From positions 1 through 64,000 of the forward strand of contig CAZLCK010000002.1 in NCBI GenBank assembly GCA_964558235.1: a stretch of DNA of 64,000 bases, written 5' to 3'. This DNA comes from CAZLCK01 sp964558235 (GTDB lineage: Bacteria; Actinomycetota; Coriobacteriia; Coriobacteriales; CADBOM01). Of the stretch, positions 8,032 through 16,830 are shown in pieces (within the stretch, counting starts at the first letter, position 1; each line of letters starts with the position of its first letter). Below the pieces are notes generated by a model. It ran no database searches. It saw only the letters and a list, made by a program, of their open reading frames with translations, and was not told the origin of the DNA. The position numbers and the translations under genes were made by a program.

Positions 8032-8601
8032 ATGAGTGAGATTTTTCTTGTCGCTGGTCTAGGCAATCCTGGTGTTGAGTATGATATGACTCGACACAAT
8101 TGCGGTTTTTTAGTTGTTGATGAATTAGCTAAAGAGTTTGGTGTCAACTATTGGAAAAGCCAAGATGGTTGTATTGTTGGCATTGGCAGTCTGGGTGGCG
8201 ATGATATCATTTTGGCTAAGCCGCAATCATATATGAATCGCTCTGGTGGTCCACTTAGTCACTTAATGAAACGCTACGAGGCTTCTTCAAAAAATATCCT
8301 TGTAGTTCATGATGATATGGATATTCCTCAAAATTCTATTAGATTTAAATACAATGGCGGACATGGTGGCCATAATGGGGTTCGCTCAATTTGTGAGGCT
8401 ATTGGCAAAGAATTTGCTCGTTTAAAGATTGGAATTGGACGACCTCCAGGCAAGATGTGTCCTGCTGATTATGTTTTACAAAAAGTTTCTAAATCTTCTC
8501 AGCAAGATTTTTTGTCAACTATCAATCTTGGCTCAGAAGCTGTGCTCTATGCGATCGAAAACGGTCTAGACAAGGCAATGCTTAAGTATCACACTGCTTA
8601 A
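8032..8601 (+). CDS. pth: Peptidyl-tRNA hydrolase
   Basis: 189 residues, standard length. Releases tRNA from prematurely dropped peptidyl-tRNAs. Conserved parts: LVAGLGNPGVEYDMTRHNCGF (catalytic His and Asn of the TRHN motif), KPQSYMNRSGGPL, VVHDDMDIP (catalytic Asp) and GGHGGHNGVRSI. It is the last gene of the glmU-prs-pth run and converges with ecfT 7 bp downstream; a short inverted repeat GCTTAA-N7-TTAAGC spans the two stop codons. Confidence 0.96.
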   Translation: MSEIFLVAGLGNPGVEYDMTRHNCGFLVVDELAKEFGVNYWKSQDGCIVGIGSLGGDDIILAKPQSYMNRSGGPLSHLMKRYEASSKNILVVHDDMDIPQNSIRFKYNGGHGGHNGVRSICEAIGKEFARLKIGIGRPPGKMCPADYVLQKVSKSSQQDFLSTINLGSEAVLYAIENGLDKAMLKYHTA

Positions 8602-8608
8602 ATACTAC

Positions 8609-9400
8609 TTAAGCCAAGATAATCGAAATAATCAAAAATGCGATAACAATTGCAATAGCTATCCAATCTGCTGGTCTAGTTTTTAGCTCCCTGTACTTAG
8701 TTCGTTTGATTCCACAGCCATAGCACCTAGACTCCATAGCTATAGCAAGATGTTCAGTGCGTCTATATGCACCGATAAAAAGAGGTGTAAGAATTGCGGC
8801 CATCGCCCTAGCTTTTTTAATAAGTCCGCCCTCTTCAAAATTTGCACCTCTTGAAAGCTGAGCTTTTTTTATAGAATCAAACTCTTCTCCCATTGTGGGA
8901 ATAAACCTAATAGCAATTGATACCATCATTGAAATATCATCAACAGGAACTTTGATTTTTGCAAAGGGACGTAAAAGATACTCAGTTGCATCGCATAGTG
9001 CAAGTGCAGATGTCGTCATCATCAAAAGAGATGCACTAACGAATACAACTACGATGCGTATGGTAAAAAATACACTACGCCATATACCAAGGTCTGTGAT
9101 TGTAATAAATCCATATTGAAAAACAGGTTCGCCTTGAATCATAAAAAGGTTAAAGATAAGTGGAAATAAGAAGATAATCCAACATGCCTTCAGTGATTTA
9201 GCTACTGTTTTAGGAGGGATTTTGGTCAAAAATACAACGATTATTAGTATCGCAAACGCACAAATCATTCCAAGCATGGTTTTAATGCAAAACGAAGAGA
9301 TCGCAAAGAGTAAAAATAGATGAATCTTTACACGTGGGTCGAGTCTGTGAATGGGTGAATCGACGTTGTAGAACTGACCAAATGAAATGTTGCTACTCAT
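8609..9400 (-). CDS. ecfT: Energy-coupling factor transporter transmembrane protein EcfT
   Basis: 263 residues with several hydrophobic segments (LFLLFAISSFCIKTMLGMICAFAILIIVV, WIIFLFPLIFNLFMI, IRIVVVFVSASLLMMTTSALAL). The coupling helices with the A-R-G signature are seen in KAQLSRGANFEEGG, and a second arginine-containing motif is in AMESRCYG. It is the membrane scaffold that links EcfA ATPases to substrate-binding S components for vitamin uptake. It overlaps ecfA2 by 8 nt and is third in the operon ecfA1-ecfA2-ecfT. No S component is adjacent, so it is probably a shared group II module serving scattered S genes. Confidence 0.93.
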   Translation of the reverse strand: MSSNISFGQFYNVDSPIHRLDPRVKIHLFLLFAISSFCIKTMLGMICAFAILIIVVFLTKIPPKTVAKSLKACWIIFLFPLIFNLFMIQGEPVFQYGFITITDLGIWRSVFFTIRIVVVFVSASLLMMTTSALALCDATEYLLRPFAKIKVPVDDISMMVSIAIRFIPTMGEEFDSIKKAQLSRGANFEEGGLIKKARAMAAILTPLFIGAYRRTEHLAIAMESRCYGCGIKRTKYRELKTRPADWIAIAIVIAFLIISIILA

Positions 9401-10265
9401 GACCCAAAAGATCCTTTTGTACCTTATTATTGGCTAGGTTTGCAATTGCTTGAGCCAAATCATTGAGTGTGAGGTATGTGTTATCAAACTCTATGCAGGC
9501 TTGACGTAATTTGTTTTGAAAATGTATGGCATATGGGACATCAAGACCAAGGCTTACTATCTTTGATTCATCAGAAAAGATCTTTTCAGGGGTGCCATCG
9601 AGTACGATTTTGCCTTTATCAAGGACTATTACTCTGCTGGCGAGCTCTCCAATTGCATCTATATCGTGACTACTCATAATGATAGTCATACCATTTGTAT
9701 GCAAGTTTTTGATAACCTCAACCATGTTTTTTGTTCCAAGCGGATCGAGACCACAAGTTGGCTCATCTAAAACGAGATATTTGGGATTTGTGGCCAAAAC
9801 TCCCGCTAGAGCAACTCTTCTTTGTTCTCCACCGCTCAGTTCAAATGGGGAGAGCTTAGAATACTTTTGAACATCGAGTCCAACGAGTTCCATCGCGCGC
9901 TCAACGCTCTTTTTAATTTGGTCTTCATCAAACTCATGGTTTTTAGGGCCATAAGCGATGTCCTCTTCAACACTTTGTTCAAAGAGCTGACGTTCTGGAA
10001 ATTGAAAGGCCATACCAACTTTTAATCTGATTTTTTTCCTGGAGCTAGCATTATCAAATCCAATATTATCGACTTTAATATCGCCAGATTGAGCTGATAG
10101 AAGACCATTTAAATGCTGTAAAAGAGTAGACTTACCAGATCCCGTCTGTCCCATCAGACAGACAAACTCACCCTCGTTAATTGTGCAATTTATATTTTTA
10201 AGTGCTTGTATTTGACGGCCATCAGATTCGTAAGTATAGGAGAGATTGTTTATATCAATCGACAT
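9393..10265 (-). CDS. ecfA2: Energy-coupling factor transporter ATP-binding protein EcfA2
   Basis: 290 residues from the ATG at 10265, chosen because GGAGG lies 8 nt upstream; an earlier ATG would add ten atypical residues. Walker A is GQTGSGKSTLL, Q-loop AFQFPERQLFEQSV, signature LSGGEQRRVALAG, Walker B YLVLDEPTCGLD, and a switch His in MSSHD. The FPERQLFE stretch is characteristic of EcfA2. It overlaps the end of ecfA1 by 11 nt and ecfT by 8 nt, implying translational coupling. Confidence 0.94.
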   Translation of the reverse strand: MSIDINNLSYTYESDGRQIQALKNINCTINEGEFVCLMGQTGSGKSTLLQHLNGLLSAQSGDIKVDNIGFDNASSRKKIRLKVGMAFQFPERQLFEQSVEEDIAYGPKNHEFDEDQIKKSVERAMELVGLDVQKYSKLSPFELSGGEQRRVALAGVLATNPKYLVLDEPTCGLDPLGTKNMVEVIKNLHTNGMTIIMSSHDIDAIGELASRVIVLDKGKIVLDGTPEKIFSDESKIVSLGLDVPYAIHFQNKLRQACIEFDNTYLTLNDLAQAIANLANNKVQKDLLGHE

Positions 10266-11133
10266 CTGCTTTGCCTCCACCATTTTTTGATGCACTTAGT
10301 AAGCACTTTATCTCGTTAAGCAGATGTTTTTCATCCAAAGTAGGTTCAACATTTACTCCAAGCTCAGCCAACTTTTGGGAAAGTTTTCCTGTTGATGGAA
10401 GCTCTAAATACATGCTTTCAATAAGTTTTGCATTTTTGAAAGCCTCTTCAGGATTGGCATCTATCGCAATCATACCCTGATTTAAAACGATAACCCTATC
10501 AGCCAACATTGCATCATCAGGAAAATGAGTGATTAATACAACAGTTGTACCATGGTTTTTGAGATCCAAAATAATATTCAAAATTTCTTTACGACCCTTT
10601 GGATCGAGCATGGATGCAGGCTCATCAAAGATTATTATTTTGGGATTCATTGCTAAAACTGAGGCTATTGAAAGACGTCTTTTCTGTCCGCCAGACAAAG
10701 CTGATGTATTAAAATCTTTTTTCTCAAAAAGCTCAACCCTTTTAAGAGAGTCATCGACTCGTTTTGCAATTTCAGAACGCTCAAGACCTAAATTTTCTGG
10801 ACCAAAAGCAACATCATCAGCGACAATTGTTGCAACAATTTGAGATTCAGGATCTTGCAAGACCATACCAGTAGCAGTTCTGATCTCTTTTGTATTTTTT
10901 TCATCTTTGGTATTTAATCCAAAAACTTCAACATCGCCAGAATCTGGAAGCAGTAGAGCGTTGATGTGTTTAGCTAAGGTAGATTTTCCAGACCCGTTTC
11001 TACCTAGTATTGCAACAAATTGTCCTTGTGGGATTTCAAAACTCAAACCATCGAGGACTTTTGGAGAATTATCGGAAGCTGCATAAGAGTAGGAGACATC
11101 TTTAAAAGATATTGCGATGGTCTCGGTCTGCAT
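10255..11133 (-). CDS. ecfA1: Energy-coupling factor transporter ATP-binding protein EcfA1
   Basis: 292 residues. Walker A GRNGSGKSTLAKH, Q-loop VLQDPESQIVATIV (the DPESQ...DDVAFG form typical of EcfA1), signature LSGGQKRRLSIAS, Walker B IIIFDEPASMLD, H-loop LITHF. It pairs with EcfA2 to form the asymmetric ATPase of the ECF module and is the first gene of the three. A C-terminal ~60-residue extension after AIDANPEEAF ends GGGKADVD. Confidence 0.94.
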   Translation of the reverse strand: MQTETIAISFKDVSYSYAASDNSPKVLDGLSFEIPQGQFVAILGRNGSGKSTLAKHINALLLPDSGDVEVFGLNTKDEKNTKEIRTATGMVLQDPESQIVATIVADDVAFGPENLGLERSEIAKRVDDSLKRVELFEKKDFNTSALSGGQKRRLSIASVLAMNPKIIIFDEPASMLDPKGRKEILNIILDLKNHGTTVVLITHFPDDAMLADRVIVLNQGMIAIDANPEEAFKNAKLIESMYLELPSTGKLSQKLAELGVNVEPTLDEKHLLNEIKCLLSASKNGGGKADVD

Positions 11134-11227
11134 ATATCCCTACAATTCTCGAATAACGCAAATAATACATTTGTTTTTAGATAAAATTAACTAGTTACAA
11201 GGATAACAAGTTGAATAAGGTGATCGA

Positions 11228-12208
11228 ATGAAAATCTGCGTTATCGGCTCTGGTGCTTTTGGCTTTGCGATAGCACATAGACTTCATGCAAAATCAGATA
11301 ATCAAGTTATTATCTGGTCTGAATCTCAAAAAAAGATAGATGAATATCAAAATACAGGTTCTATAGCCGCTGTTTTAGGTGGTAGAGAACTTCCAGCAGG
11401 TTTGCAAATGAGTTGCTCTTATCAGGAGTGCCTAAGTGACACAGATCTTGTAATCGTACTTACTACATCAGATTTTGTTGAGAGCGTTTGTAAAAGCATG
11501 CTTGAGTATCTTGAAGATAAAACTATTGTCGCAATTGGCACAAAGGGAGCTTGTTCAGATGGATCACTTCCACCAATAATCGCTCAAGATGTCTTAAAAC
11601 GCGATATCGCTATGTTTGCCGGTCCGGGTTTTGCTGTAGATATTCTTGACGATGTACCAGTTGGATTTACATTTGCAACAATTTCAGACAAAGCTTACGA
11701 AATTGCTAGCAAGGCTTTTTCACATGACTCATCTATTAAGTTGGATAGATCCTACGATATGGTGGGAGTTTCGCTTTGCTCATGCATAAAAAACGCAGCT
11801 GCTTTGTGTTGCGGAGTTTTAGAGGGGGCAAAGCTTCCAATTTCTACACAATGCCTATTGATGCAACGAATTTTAAATGATGAGATCTCGATCTTAAGGC
11901 AGATTGAGGGTTCTGACCCTGCAACTACAATTAGCCTTGCAGGTGTTGGCGATCTTATTCTTACCTGTTTTTCTCCCAAGAGTAGAAATAGTTCTTATGG
12001 CAGACTCGTAGGAGAATTTGGTGTATCTTCCAATGAGGCTGTTGAATATATCTCTTCTAATACTGTTGAGGGCATGTCTGTTATAAAGATGTGGTTTAAA
12101 ACTGCAGATAAACTTGGTGTAGAGTCTGAGTTTATGAATGTAGCAACTTGTGCATTTGGTGAGGAAGCTAAGGGTATAGATGCCTTGCTAGAATACATTG
12201 GCTCATAG
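11228..12208 (+). CDS. gpsA: Glycerol-3-phosphate dehydrogenase [NAD(P)+]
   Basis: 326 residues. Reduces dihydroxyacetone phosphate to sn-glycerol 3-phosphate for phospholipids. The dinucleotide fold starts IGSGAFGFAIAHRL; IGTKGA, MFAGPGFAVDI (family: SGPSFA), the catalytic-lysine region CIKNAAALCCGVLEG and VGDLILTCFSPKSRN are all present. It is divergent from ecfA1. It is followed by purH after 57 bp. Confidence 0.94.
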   Translation: MKICVIGSGAFGFAIAHRLHAKSDNQVIIWSESQKKIDEYQNTGSIAAVLGGRELPAGLQMSCSYQECLSDTDLVIVLTTSDFVESVCKSMLEYLEDKTIVAIGTKGACSDGSLPPIIAQDVLKRDIAMFAGPGFAVDILDDVPVGFTFATISDKAYEIASKAFSHDSSIKLDRSYDMVGVSLCSCIKNAAALCCGVLEGAKLPISTQCLLMQRILNDEISILRQIEGSDPATTISLAGVGDLILTCFSPKSRNSSYGRLVGEFGVSSNEAVEYISSNTVEGMSVIKMWFKTADKLGVESEFMNVATCAFGEEAKGIDALLEYIGS

Positions 12209-12265
12209 ATTTTATCTATGTTATTTCATATTTTTCTCGTCTATAGTTTTTAAGAGAGGGTTTGT

Positions 12266-13855
12266 ATGAGCGATCCGGTAATCAAAACAGCCTTACTTTC
12301 TGTGACTGATAAATCTGGTGTTGTGGACTTTGCTAGAGCACTTTCTGAGGAATTTTGTGTTGAGCTTATCTCGACTGGTGGAACTGCTAAAGCTATCGCA
12401 GAGGCTGGTATTAAAGTTAAACCAATTGAGGAGCTAACTAATTTTCCAGAGATGATGGATGGTCGTGTAAAAACCTTGCATCCAAATGTGCATGGTGGTC
12501 TTTTAGCTAGACGTGATTTGAAAACTCATATGCAAGATGCTGCAGATCATTCAATTCAGATGATAGACATGGTAGTTGTAAATCTCTATGCATTTGAAGC
12601 AGCCGTTGCTAATCCAGATTCTTCATTTGATGATTGCATTGAAAATATCGATATCGGTGGACCATCGATGTTGCGCTCTGCCGCTAAAAACCATGCAAGT
12701 GTAACTGTTGTTACCAGCCCTTCTTGTTATGATGCAATCCTAGACGAGATGAGAAAAAATGGTGGTGCTACTACTTTAGATACAAGGCGCAAGCTTGCGC
12801 TTGAAGTCTTTAGGAAGACTAGCGAGTATGACAATGCAATTTTTAGTTGGTTGCAATCTCAGATTACAGATGAAGTAGAGTTTCCATTTGAAAAGCGCTA
12901 TATCTTAAACAAAGGTCAAGATCTTAGGTATGGCGAAAATCCTCAGCAAAAAGCGGCTTTTTATATCAACAAAAATGATGTTGCAGTATCTATGGGGGCG
13001 AATTCTGATTATATGCTGGCAAATGCAATGCAGCATCAAGGTAAAGAACTTTCATACAACAATTACTTAGATATGGATGCTTGCTGGAGCAGTGTAAGAG
13101 AATTTAGTGAGCCAACTTGCGTAATCGTAAAGCATCAGACTCCTTGCGGTATTGCTAGTGCAGACTTGCTGGTAGAGGCCTATCAAAAAGCATATATATG
13201 CGATCCCGTAAGTGCCTATGGAGGCGTTATGGCTTTCAATAAAGAGGTTGATGTCGAAGTTATTGAAGCAATTTTGAACAATGGACAATTCATTGAGGCT
13301 GTAATTGCACCATCTTTTACTGAAGACGCTTTAGCGAAACTTTCTGAAAAGCCAAATGCCAGAGTTTTATCTACTGGTGGATGCAATCCGGCCGGTCTTG
13401 GTCAAGAGATACGTACCATAGAGGGCGGTATCTTAATCCAAGATCAAGATAGTGTTTCTGAGGATCAATCGACCTTTACAATTCCAACGGATCGCAAACC
13501 AACAGATGCTGAATTTCAAGAGCTTATCTTTGCTTGGAAAGCTTGTAGGGTTGTAAAATCTAACGCTATTTTGATCTCTAAAAACCATTCAACAATAGGC
13601 ATTGGTGCAGGACAGCCTAACAGGGTTAATTCCGCTCGTTTTGCTGTCGAGCAAGCAGGGGAGAAGGCTCAGGGCGCAGTTAGTGCAAGTGATGCATTTA
13701 TGCCTTTTGCAGATTCTTTGGAGATCCTTGCGAATGCTGGTGTGACCGCTGTTATCCAACCAGGAGGCTCGATAAGAGATGACGAGGTAATAGAGACTGC
13801 AAATAAGCTTGGAGTCGCCTTGGTATTTACTGGAAATCGACATTTTAGACACTAA
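12266..13855 (+). CDS. purH: Bifunctional AICAR formyltransferase / IMP cyclohydrolase
   Basis: 529 residues, complete. Last two steps of IMP synthesis. The N-terminal cyclohydrolase (MGS-like) domain has LLSVTDKSGVVDFA, LISTGGTAKAI, MDGRVKTLHPNVHGGLLARR; the C-terminal transformylase has DLRYGENPQQKAA, the catalytic VKHQTPCGIA (Lys-His) and KSNAILISKNHSTIGIGAGQPNRVNSA. Ribosome binding site GAGAGGG. The stop codon is only 22 bp from an assembly gap. Confidence 0.97.
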   Translation: MSDPVIKTALLSVTDKSGVVDFARALSEEFCVELISTGGTAKAIAEAGIKVKPIEELTNFPEMMDGRVKTLHPNVHGGLLARRDLKTHMQDAADHSIQMIDMVVVNLYAFEAAVANPDSSFDDCIENIDIGGPSMLRSAAKNHASVTVVTSPSCYDAILDEMRKNGGATTLDTRRKLALEVFRKTSEYDNAIFSWLQSQITDEVEFPFEKRYILNKGQDLRYGENPQQKAAFYINKNDVAVSMGANSDYMLANAMQHQGKELSYNNYLDMDACWSSVREFSEPTCVIVKHQTPCGIASADLLVEAYQKAYICDPVSAYGGVMAFNKEVDVEVIEAILNNGQFIEAVIAPSFTEDALAKLSEKPNARVLSTGGCNPAGLGQEIRTIEGGILIQDQDSVSEDQSTFTIPTDRKPTDAEFQELIFAWKACRVVKSNAILISKNHSTIGIGAGQPNRVNSARFAVEQAGEKAQGAVSASDAFMPFADSLEILANAGVTAVIQPGGSIRDDEVIETANKLGVALVFTGNRHFRH

Positions 13856-13859
13856 ATTG

Positions 13860-13995
13860 TCGATCACCGCCTATCTTNNNNNNNNNNNNNNNNNNNNNNN
13901 NNNNNNNNNNNNNNNNNNNNNNNNNNNNNNNNNNNNNNNNNNNNNNNNNNNNNNNNNNNNNNNNNNNNNNNNNNNNNTCGATCACCGCCTATCTT
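13860..13995. other. Assembly gap (100 N) flanked by an identical 18-bp sequence
   Basis: Positions 13878-13977 are exactly 100 N, the conventional placeholder for a gap of unknown size. The 18 bases before it (TCGATCACCGCCTATCTT, 13860-13877) recur immediately after it (13978-13995). This suggests overlapping contig ends that were not merged, so there may be little or no missing sequence, or a short repeat. The remaining non-coding bases of 13856-14179 hold a TTTAGCAAG direct repeat near 14009-14035, a possible promoter (TATGAT at 14105-14110) and the leader hairpin below. Confidence 0.95.
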
Positions 13996-14131
13996 TATGT
14001 TTAATTTGTTTAGCAAGGATTTTATTTAGCAAGAATAGCGTGAATAAAATGTCGAATAATAGTTGCTTTACCTATTTTTTGTTTGTTTAAATTTACAAAA
14101 TTTGTATGATTCTAAAGGATTTGTTGATTTT

Positions 14132-14161
14132 CATGCCCCGCACACACGGGGCGTGTTTTTT
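14132..14161 (+). terminator. Leader terminator (possible attenuator) before the MFS exporter gene
   Basis: CATGCCCCG (14132-14140) pairs with CGGGGCGTG (14147-14155, one T-G wobble) around loop CACACA, and TTTTTT follows directly (14156-14161). The hairpin ends 18 bp before the exporter ATG at 14180 and downstream of a plausible -10 TATGAT at 14105-14110. An ATG inside the left arm (14133) opens a 25-codon frame that runs into the exporter gene, though it has no clear ribosome binding site. Confidence 0.7.
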
Positions 14162-14179
14162 GAGGGGGATAACAAACCT

Positions 14180-15583
14180 ATGGGGCTTACTCGTAAGCAG
14201 CTCGTTATGATTGCAGTTCTTTTGTCGGGAACTTTTCTAGCGGTACTTAATCTAACGCTTCTTTCTCCAGCACTGCCTTCTATTATGGTCGATATGGGAG
14301 TCGATGCTACGACAGTTCAGTGGCTAACATCTATTTACTCTTTAGTTGAGGCTGTCGTTATACCGCTTTCTGCCTATCTAATGAGTCGTTTTAGCACAAG
14401 ACAGCTATTTATTGGCGGTTTTATCCTCTTTTCTATAGGAAGCTTTTTGTGTGCATCTTCTCCGCAATTTTGGGTCATGTTGGTTGGTCGAGTCTGTCAG
14501 GCTGCATGCACCGGTTTTGTTATGCCGATGGTCACTGCTCTTATTCTTTTAATTTTCCCGCGCGAAAAACGCGGATCGGCTATGGGTCTTGTAACACTAA
14601 TCATTGGGTTTGCACCAGCCATTGGGCCATCTGTCTCTGGTCTACTTGTAGATTCCATTGGCTGGAGATGGCTTTTCTACGGCATCACTGCTCTTTCTGT
14701 CCTTATTGTTTTCTTTGCGTTTGTTACGCTTAAAAATTTCGAGGGATTTGCACGAGGAACATTCGATCCACTTTCGGTTGCACTCTCAACTTTAGGTCTT
14801 CTTGGTGTTCTTTATGGGCTTTCAACCTTTACAGAAACAACAAACATGACTCTTACTCTTTCTCTTATTGCTGCAGGTATTGTGTTGATTGTTCTATTTA
14901 TTATTAGGCAACAACACCTCGAAGAGCCAATGTTAAAGGTAGATATCTTCAAGACCAGAAATTACCGCATTGCTGTAATTATTGTGGTTATCATTCAGCT
15001 TGCGATTATTGGCGGTGGTGTTGTTGTTCCAATCTTTATCCAGAATGTCTTAGGTTTTAGCGCTACTGTCACTGGTTTGGTTATTTTGCCTGGCGCCATT
15101 TTAGGTGCGATTGTTTCGATGTTTGCAGGTCGTTTGTTCGACAGAGTTGGTGTTCGTCCAGTTGCAATCATTGGTGGCATTATCATGAGTGTTGGCGCTA
15201 TAGGGTTGTATTTTTTCAATATAGGTACTGAGCTTTGGTTTTTAATCGCTTCAAATATAATCATGACAGTTGGTTTGCAAGCAACTCTTACACCAATTAA
15301 TACATGGGGTATAAATTCTCTCGACAATAAGGTTATTCAGCATGGAACCGCTCTTTTTAATACGATGAACCAGATCGGAGGTTCATTTGGAACAGCACTG
15401 CTAGTATCGCTTTCTGCTCTTGGAGCAATTTTTTACACTGGGTCTCCAGAGATTGTTCAAACAGCTGAAGGGATGCATATTGCAATGTCTGCCCAAGCTT
15501 CGTTTATTATTCTTGATTTCATTATTGTTTTGATCTTTGCGCGTAGCCGAAATAAAAACAAAAATAAAAACGTTTCTGATTAG
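14180..15583 (+). CDS. MFS transporter, DHA2 (EmrB/QacA-type) drug:H+ antiporter family
   Basis: 467 residues from the ATG at 14180, chosen because GAGGGGG lies upstream and the protein then opens like its family (MGLTRKQLVMIAVLLSGTFLAVLNLTLLSPALPSIM). About 14 hydrophobic segments can be traced. The loop 2-3 motif A is SAYLMSRFSTRQLFIGG, and a motif C-like GFAPAIGPSVSGLLVDSIGWRWLF marks an exporter. A second A-like motif, AGRLFDRVGVRPVAIIGG, appears in the second half. The C-terminus is basic (RSRNKNKNKN). The substrate cannot be read from sequence. A terminator hairpin in its leader suggests control by antitermination. Confidence 0.9.
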   Translation: MGLTRKQLVMIAVLLSGTFLAVLNLTLLSPALPSIMVDMGVDATTVQWLTSIYSLVEAVVIPLSAYLMSRFSTRQLFIGGFILFSIGSFLCASSPQFWVMLVGRVCQAACTGFVMPMVTALILLIFPREKRGSAMGLVTLIIGFAPAIGPSVSGLLVDSIGWRWLFYGITALSVLIVFFAFVTLKNFEGFARGTFDPLSVALSTLGLLGVLYGLSTFTETTNMTLTLSLIAAGIVLIVLFIIRQQHLEEPMLKVDIFKTRNYRIAVIIVVIIQLAIIGGGVVVPIFIQNVLGFSATVTGLVILPGAILGAIVSMFAGRLFDRVGVRPVAIIGGIIMSVGAIGLYFFNIGTELWFLIASNIIMTVGLQATLTPINTWGINSLDNKVIQHGTALFNTMNQIGGSFGTALLVSLSALGAIFYTGSPEIVQTAEGMHIAMSAQASFIILDFIIVLIFARSRNKNKNKNVSD

Positions 15584-15605
15584 CTTTTTCTAGAAGCTAG
15601 CTGAT

Positions 15606-16829
15606 CTATTTGTTTAGAAGCTTATTTACAAGCTTTGTAATTGCTTGATAAGACGTTTTTCTATCAAATTGCTCTAATGCGACTTTTCTGGCATTTTGGC
15701 CCATTTTTGTCATCATGTCGGGGTTATTAATTAGAGCTAGGATTGCATCAACCAATGCGTGATGGTCTTCAGCGGCTACATTAGTTCCAAATCCATCATC
15801 AATAACTTTGTCTCTAAATTCAAGGCTAGATCCAGTATTTATCATCGGATGTCCGCTGGCTAGATAATCAGCAATTTTTGTAACAATAGATTGCGGAGCT
15901 TTAGCTACAAGTGAATTAATAGTGATGTCGGATTTCGCAAGCCATGCTGCCATTTTCTCATAAGGTTGATAGCCTAAGAAATCAACATTACATTCAAGAG
16001 AGTTTGCAATCTCTTGAAGTCTTTGCATATCTGGCCCATCGCCTAAGATCTTGATTCTAATGTGTCTATGGTTTATTTCATTTAGCTTAGCAGAGGCTTT
16101 GATCAACGTTTCAAGATCATAGCTTCTCCCAATTGTTCCTGTGTAGATGATCCAAATTTCACCTTCTGGTTTTACAATCTCATCAGAATATTTTTTAACT
16201 GACTCATCAAAAAGATCGATGTCATTTCCAACATAGACAGTTATATGTTCGATCGATTTATCACAGTCGGTGTAGGGACGCTTTGCATATTCATCTGAAG
16301 TTCCTACAACGCCAGATAGACGTTTATAAACCTCACTTGCATCCTTTGCAAGACCATGAAACAAAATATCACTAATAATAGGAACATCTAAAACCATACG
16401 CATAGCTTCTGGCCAAAGATCGTTAATATCCCCAACAAAAGGAATATTGTTATTTTCGGCAAGTTTAGCTGCAGCAAAAGCTACATCATTTGGTGGGATC
16501 TCACAATATATTAAATCGTAGAATCCGTTTTGGTCTAAAAGTCTGGACAGATTTTTAGCTGCAATCCTATGACTTTTCATGCGTTTTAGATCTATATTCT
16601 TGGCATATCCTGGCTCGTAGACAAATTTGATTCCAAATGGATATATATCGTATGGGAAAACATCAAGATCGCGCTGTCTTTTCTCCCAATGCTGAAAAGA
16701 TGATGTGATCAGGTCGACCTCATGACCTGCTGCATGAAGTGTTTGAGCAACAGATAAAAAGCGCGTATAACCTTTGGTCTCATACCCGAGTTTTACACCC
16801 ATTGTTACAACTGCGATCTTAGCGCACAT
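15606..16829 (-). CDS. Glycosyltransferase family 4 (GT-B)
   Basis: 407 residues. An N-terminal Rossmann domain (AKIAVVTMGVKLGYETKGYTRF... HEVDLITS) is followed by a C-terminal nucleotide-sugar-binding domain with IWIIYTGTIGRSYDLETLI, RIKILGDGPDMQRLQEIA and the E-x7-E-like region near SGHPMINTGSSLEFRDKV. The start at 16829 is one base after the preceding sugar transferase stop, with GGGAG upstream; an earlier ATG at 16847 would overlap that gene. Last gene of a four-gene minus-strand run for surface polysaccharide or glycoprotein synthesis. It probably adds the next sugar after the PglC-like enzyme; donor unknown. Confidence 0.85.
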   Translation of the reverse strand: MCAKIAVVTMGVKLGYETKGYTRFLSVAQTLHAAGHEVDLITSSFQHWEKRQRDLDVFPYDIYPFGIKFVYEPGYAKNIDLKRMKSHRIAAKNLSRLLDQNGFYDLIYCEIPPNDVAFAAAKLAENNNIPFVGDINDLWPEAMRMVLDVPIISDILFHGLAKDASEVYKRLSGVVGTSDEYAKRPYTDCDKSIEHITVYVGNDIDLFDESVKKYSDEIVKPEGEIWIIYTGTIGRSYDLETLIKASAKLNEINHRHIRIKILGDGPDMQRLQEIANSLECNVDFLGYQPYEKMAAWLAKSDITINSLVAKAPQSIVTKIADYLASGHPMINTGSSLEFRDKVIDDGFGTNVAAEDHHALVDAILALINNPDMMTKMGQNARKVALEQFDRKTSYQAITKLVNKLLNK

Positions 16830-16830
16830 A

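Noticed and set aside
13809..14090. Frame spanning the N gap
   Set aside because: It exists only because N codons are not stops, and its first part overlaps the end of purH in another frame.
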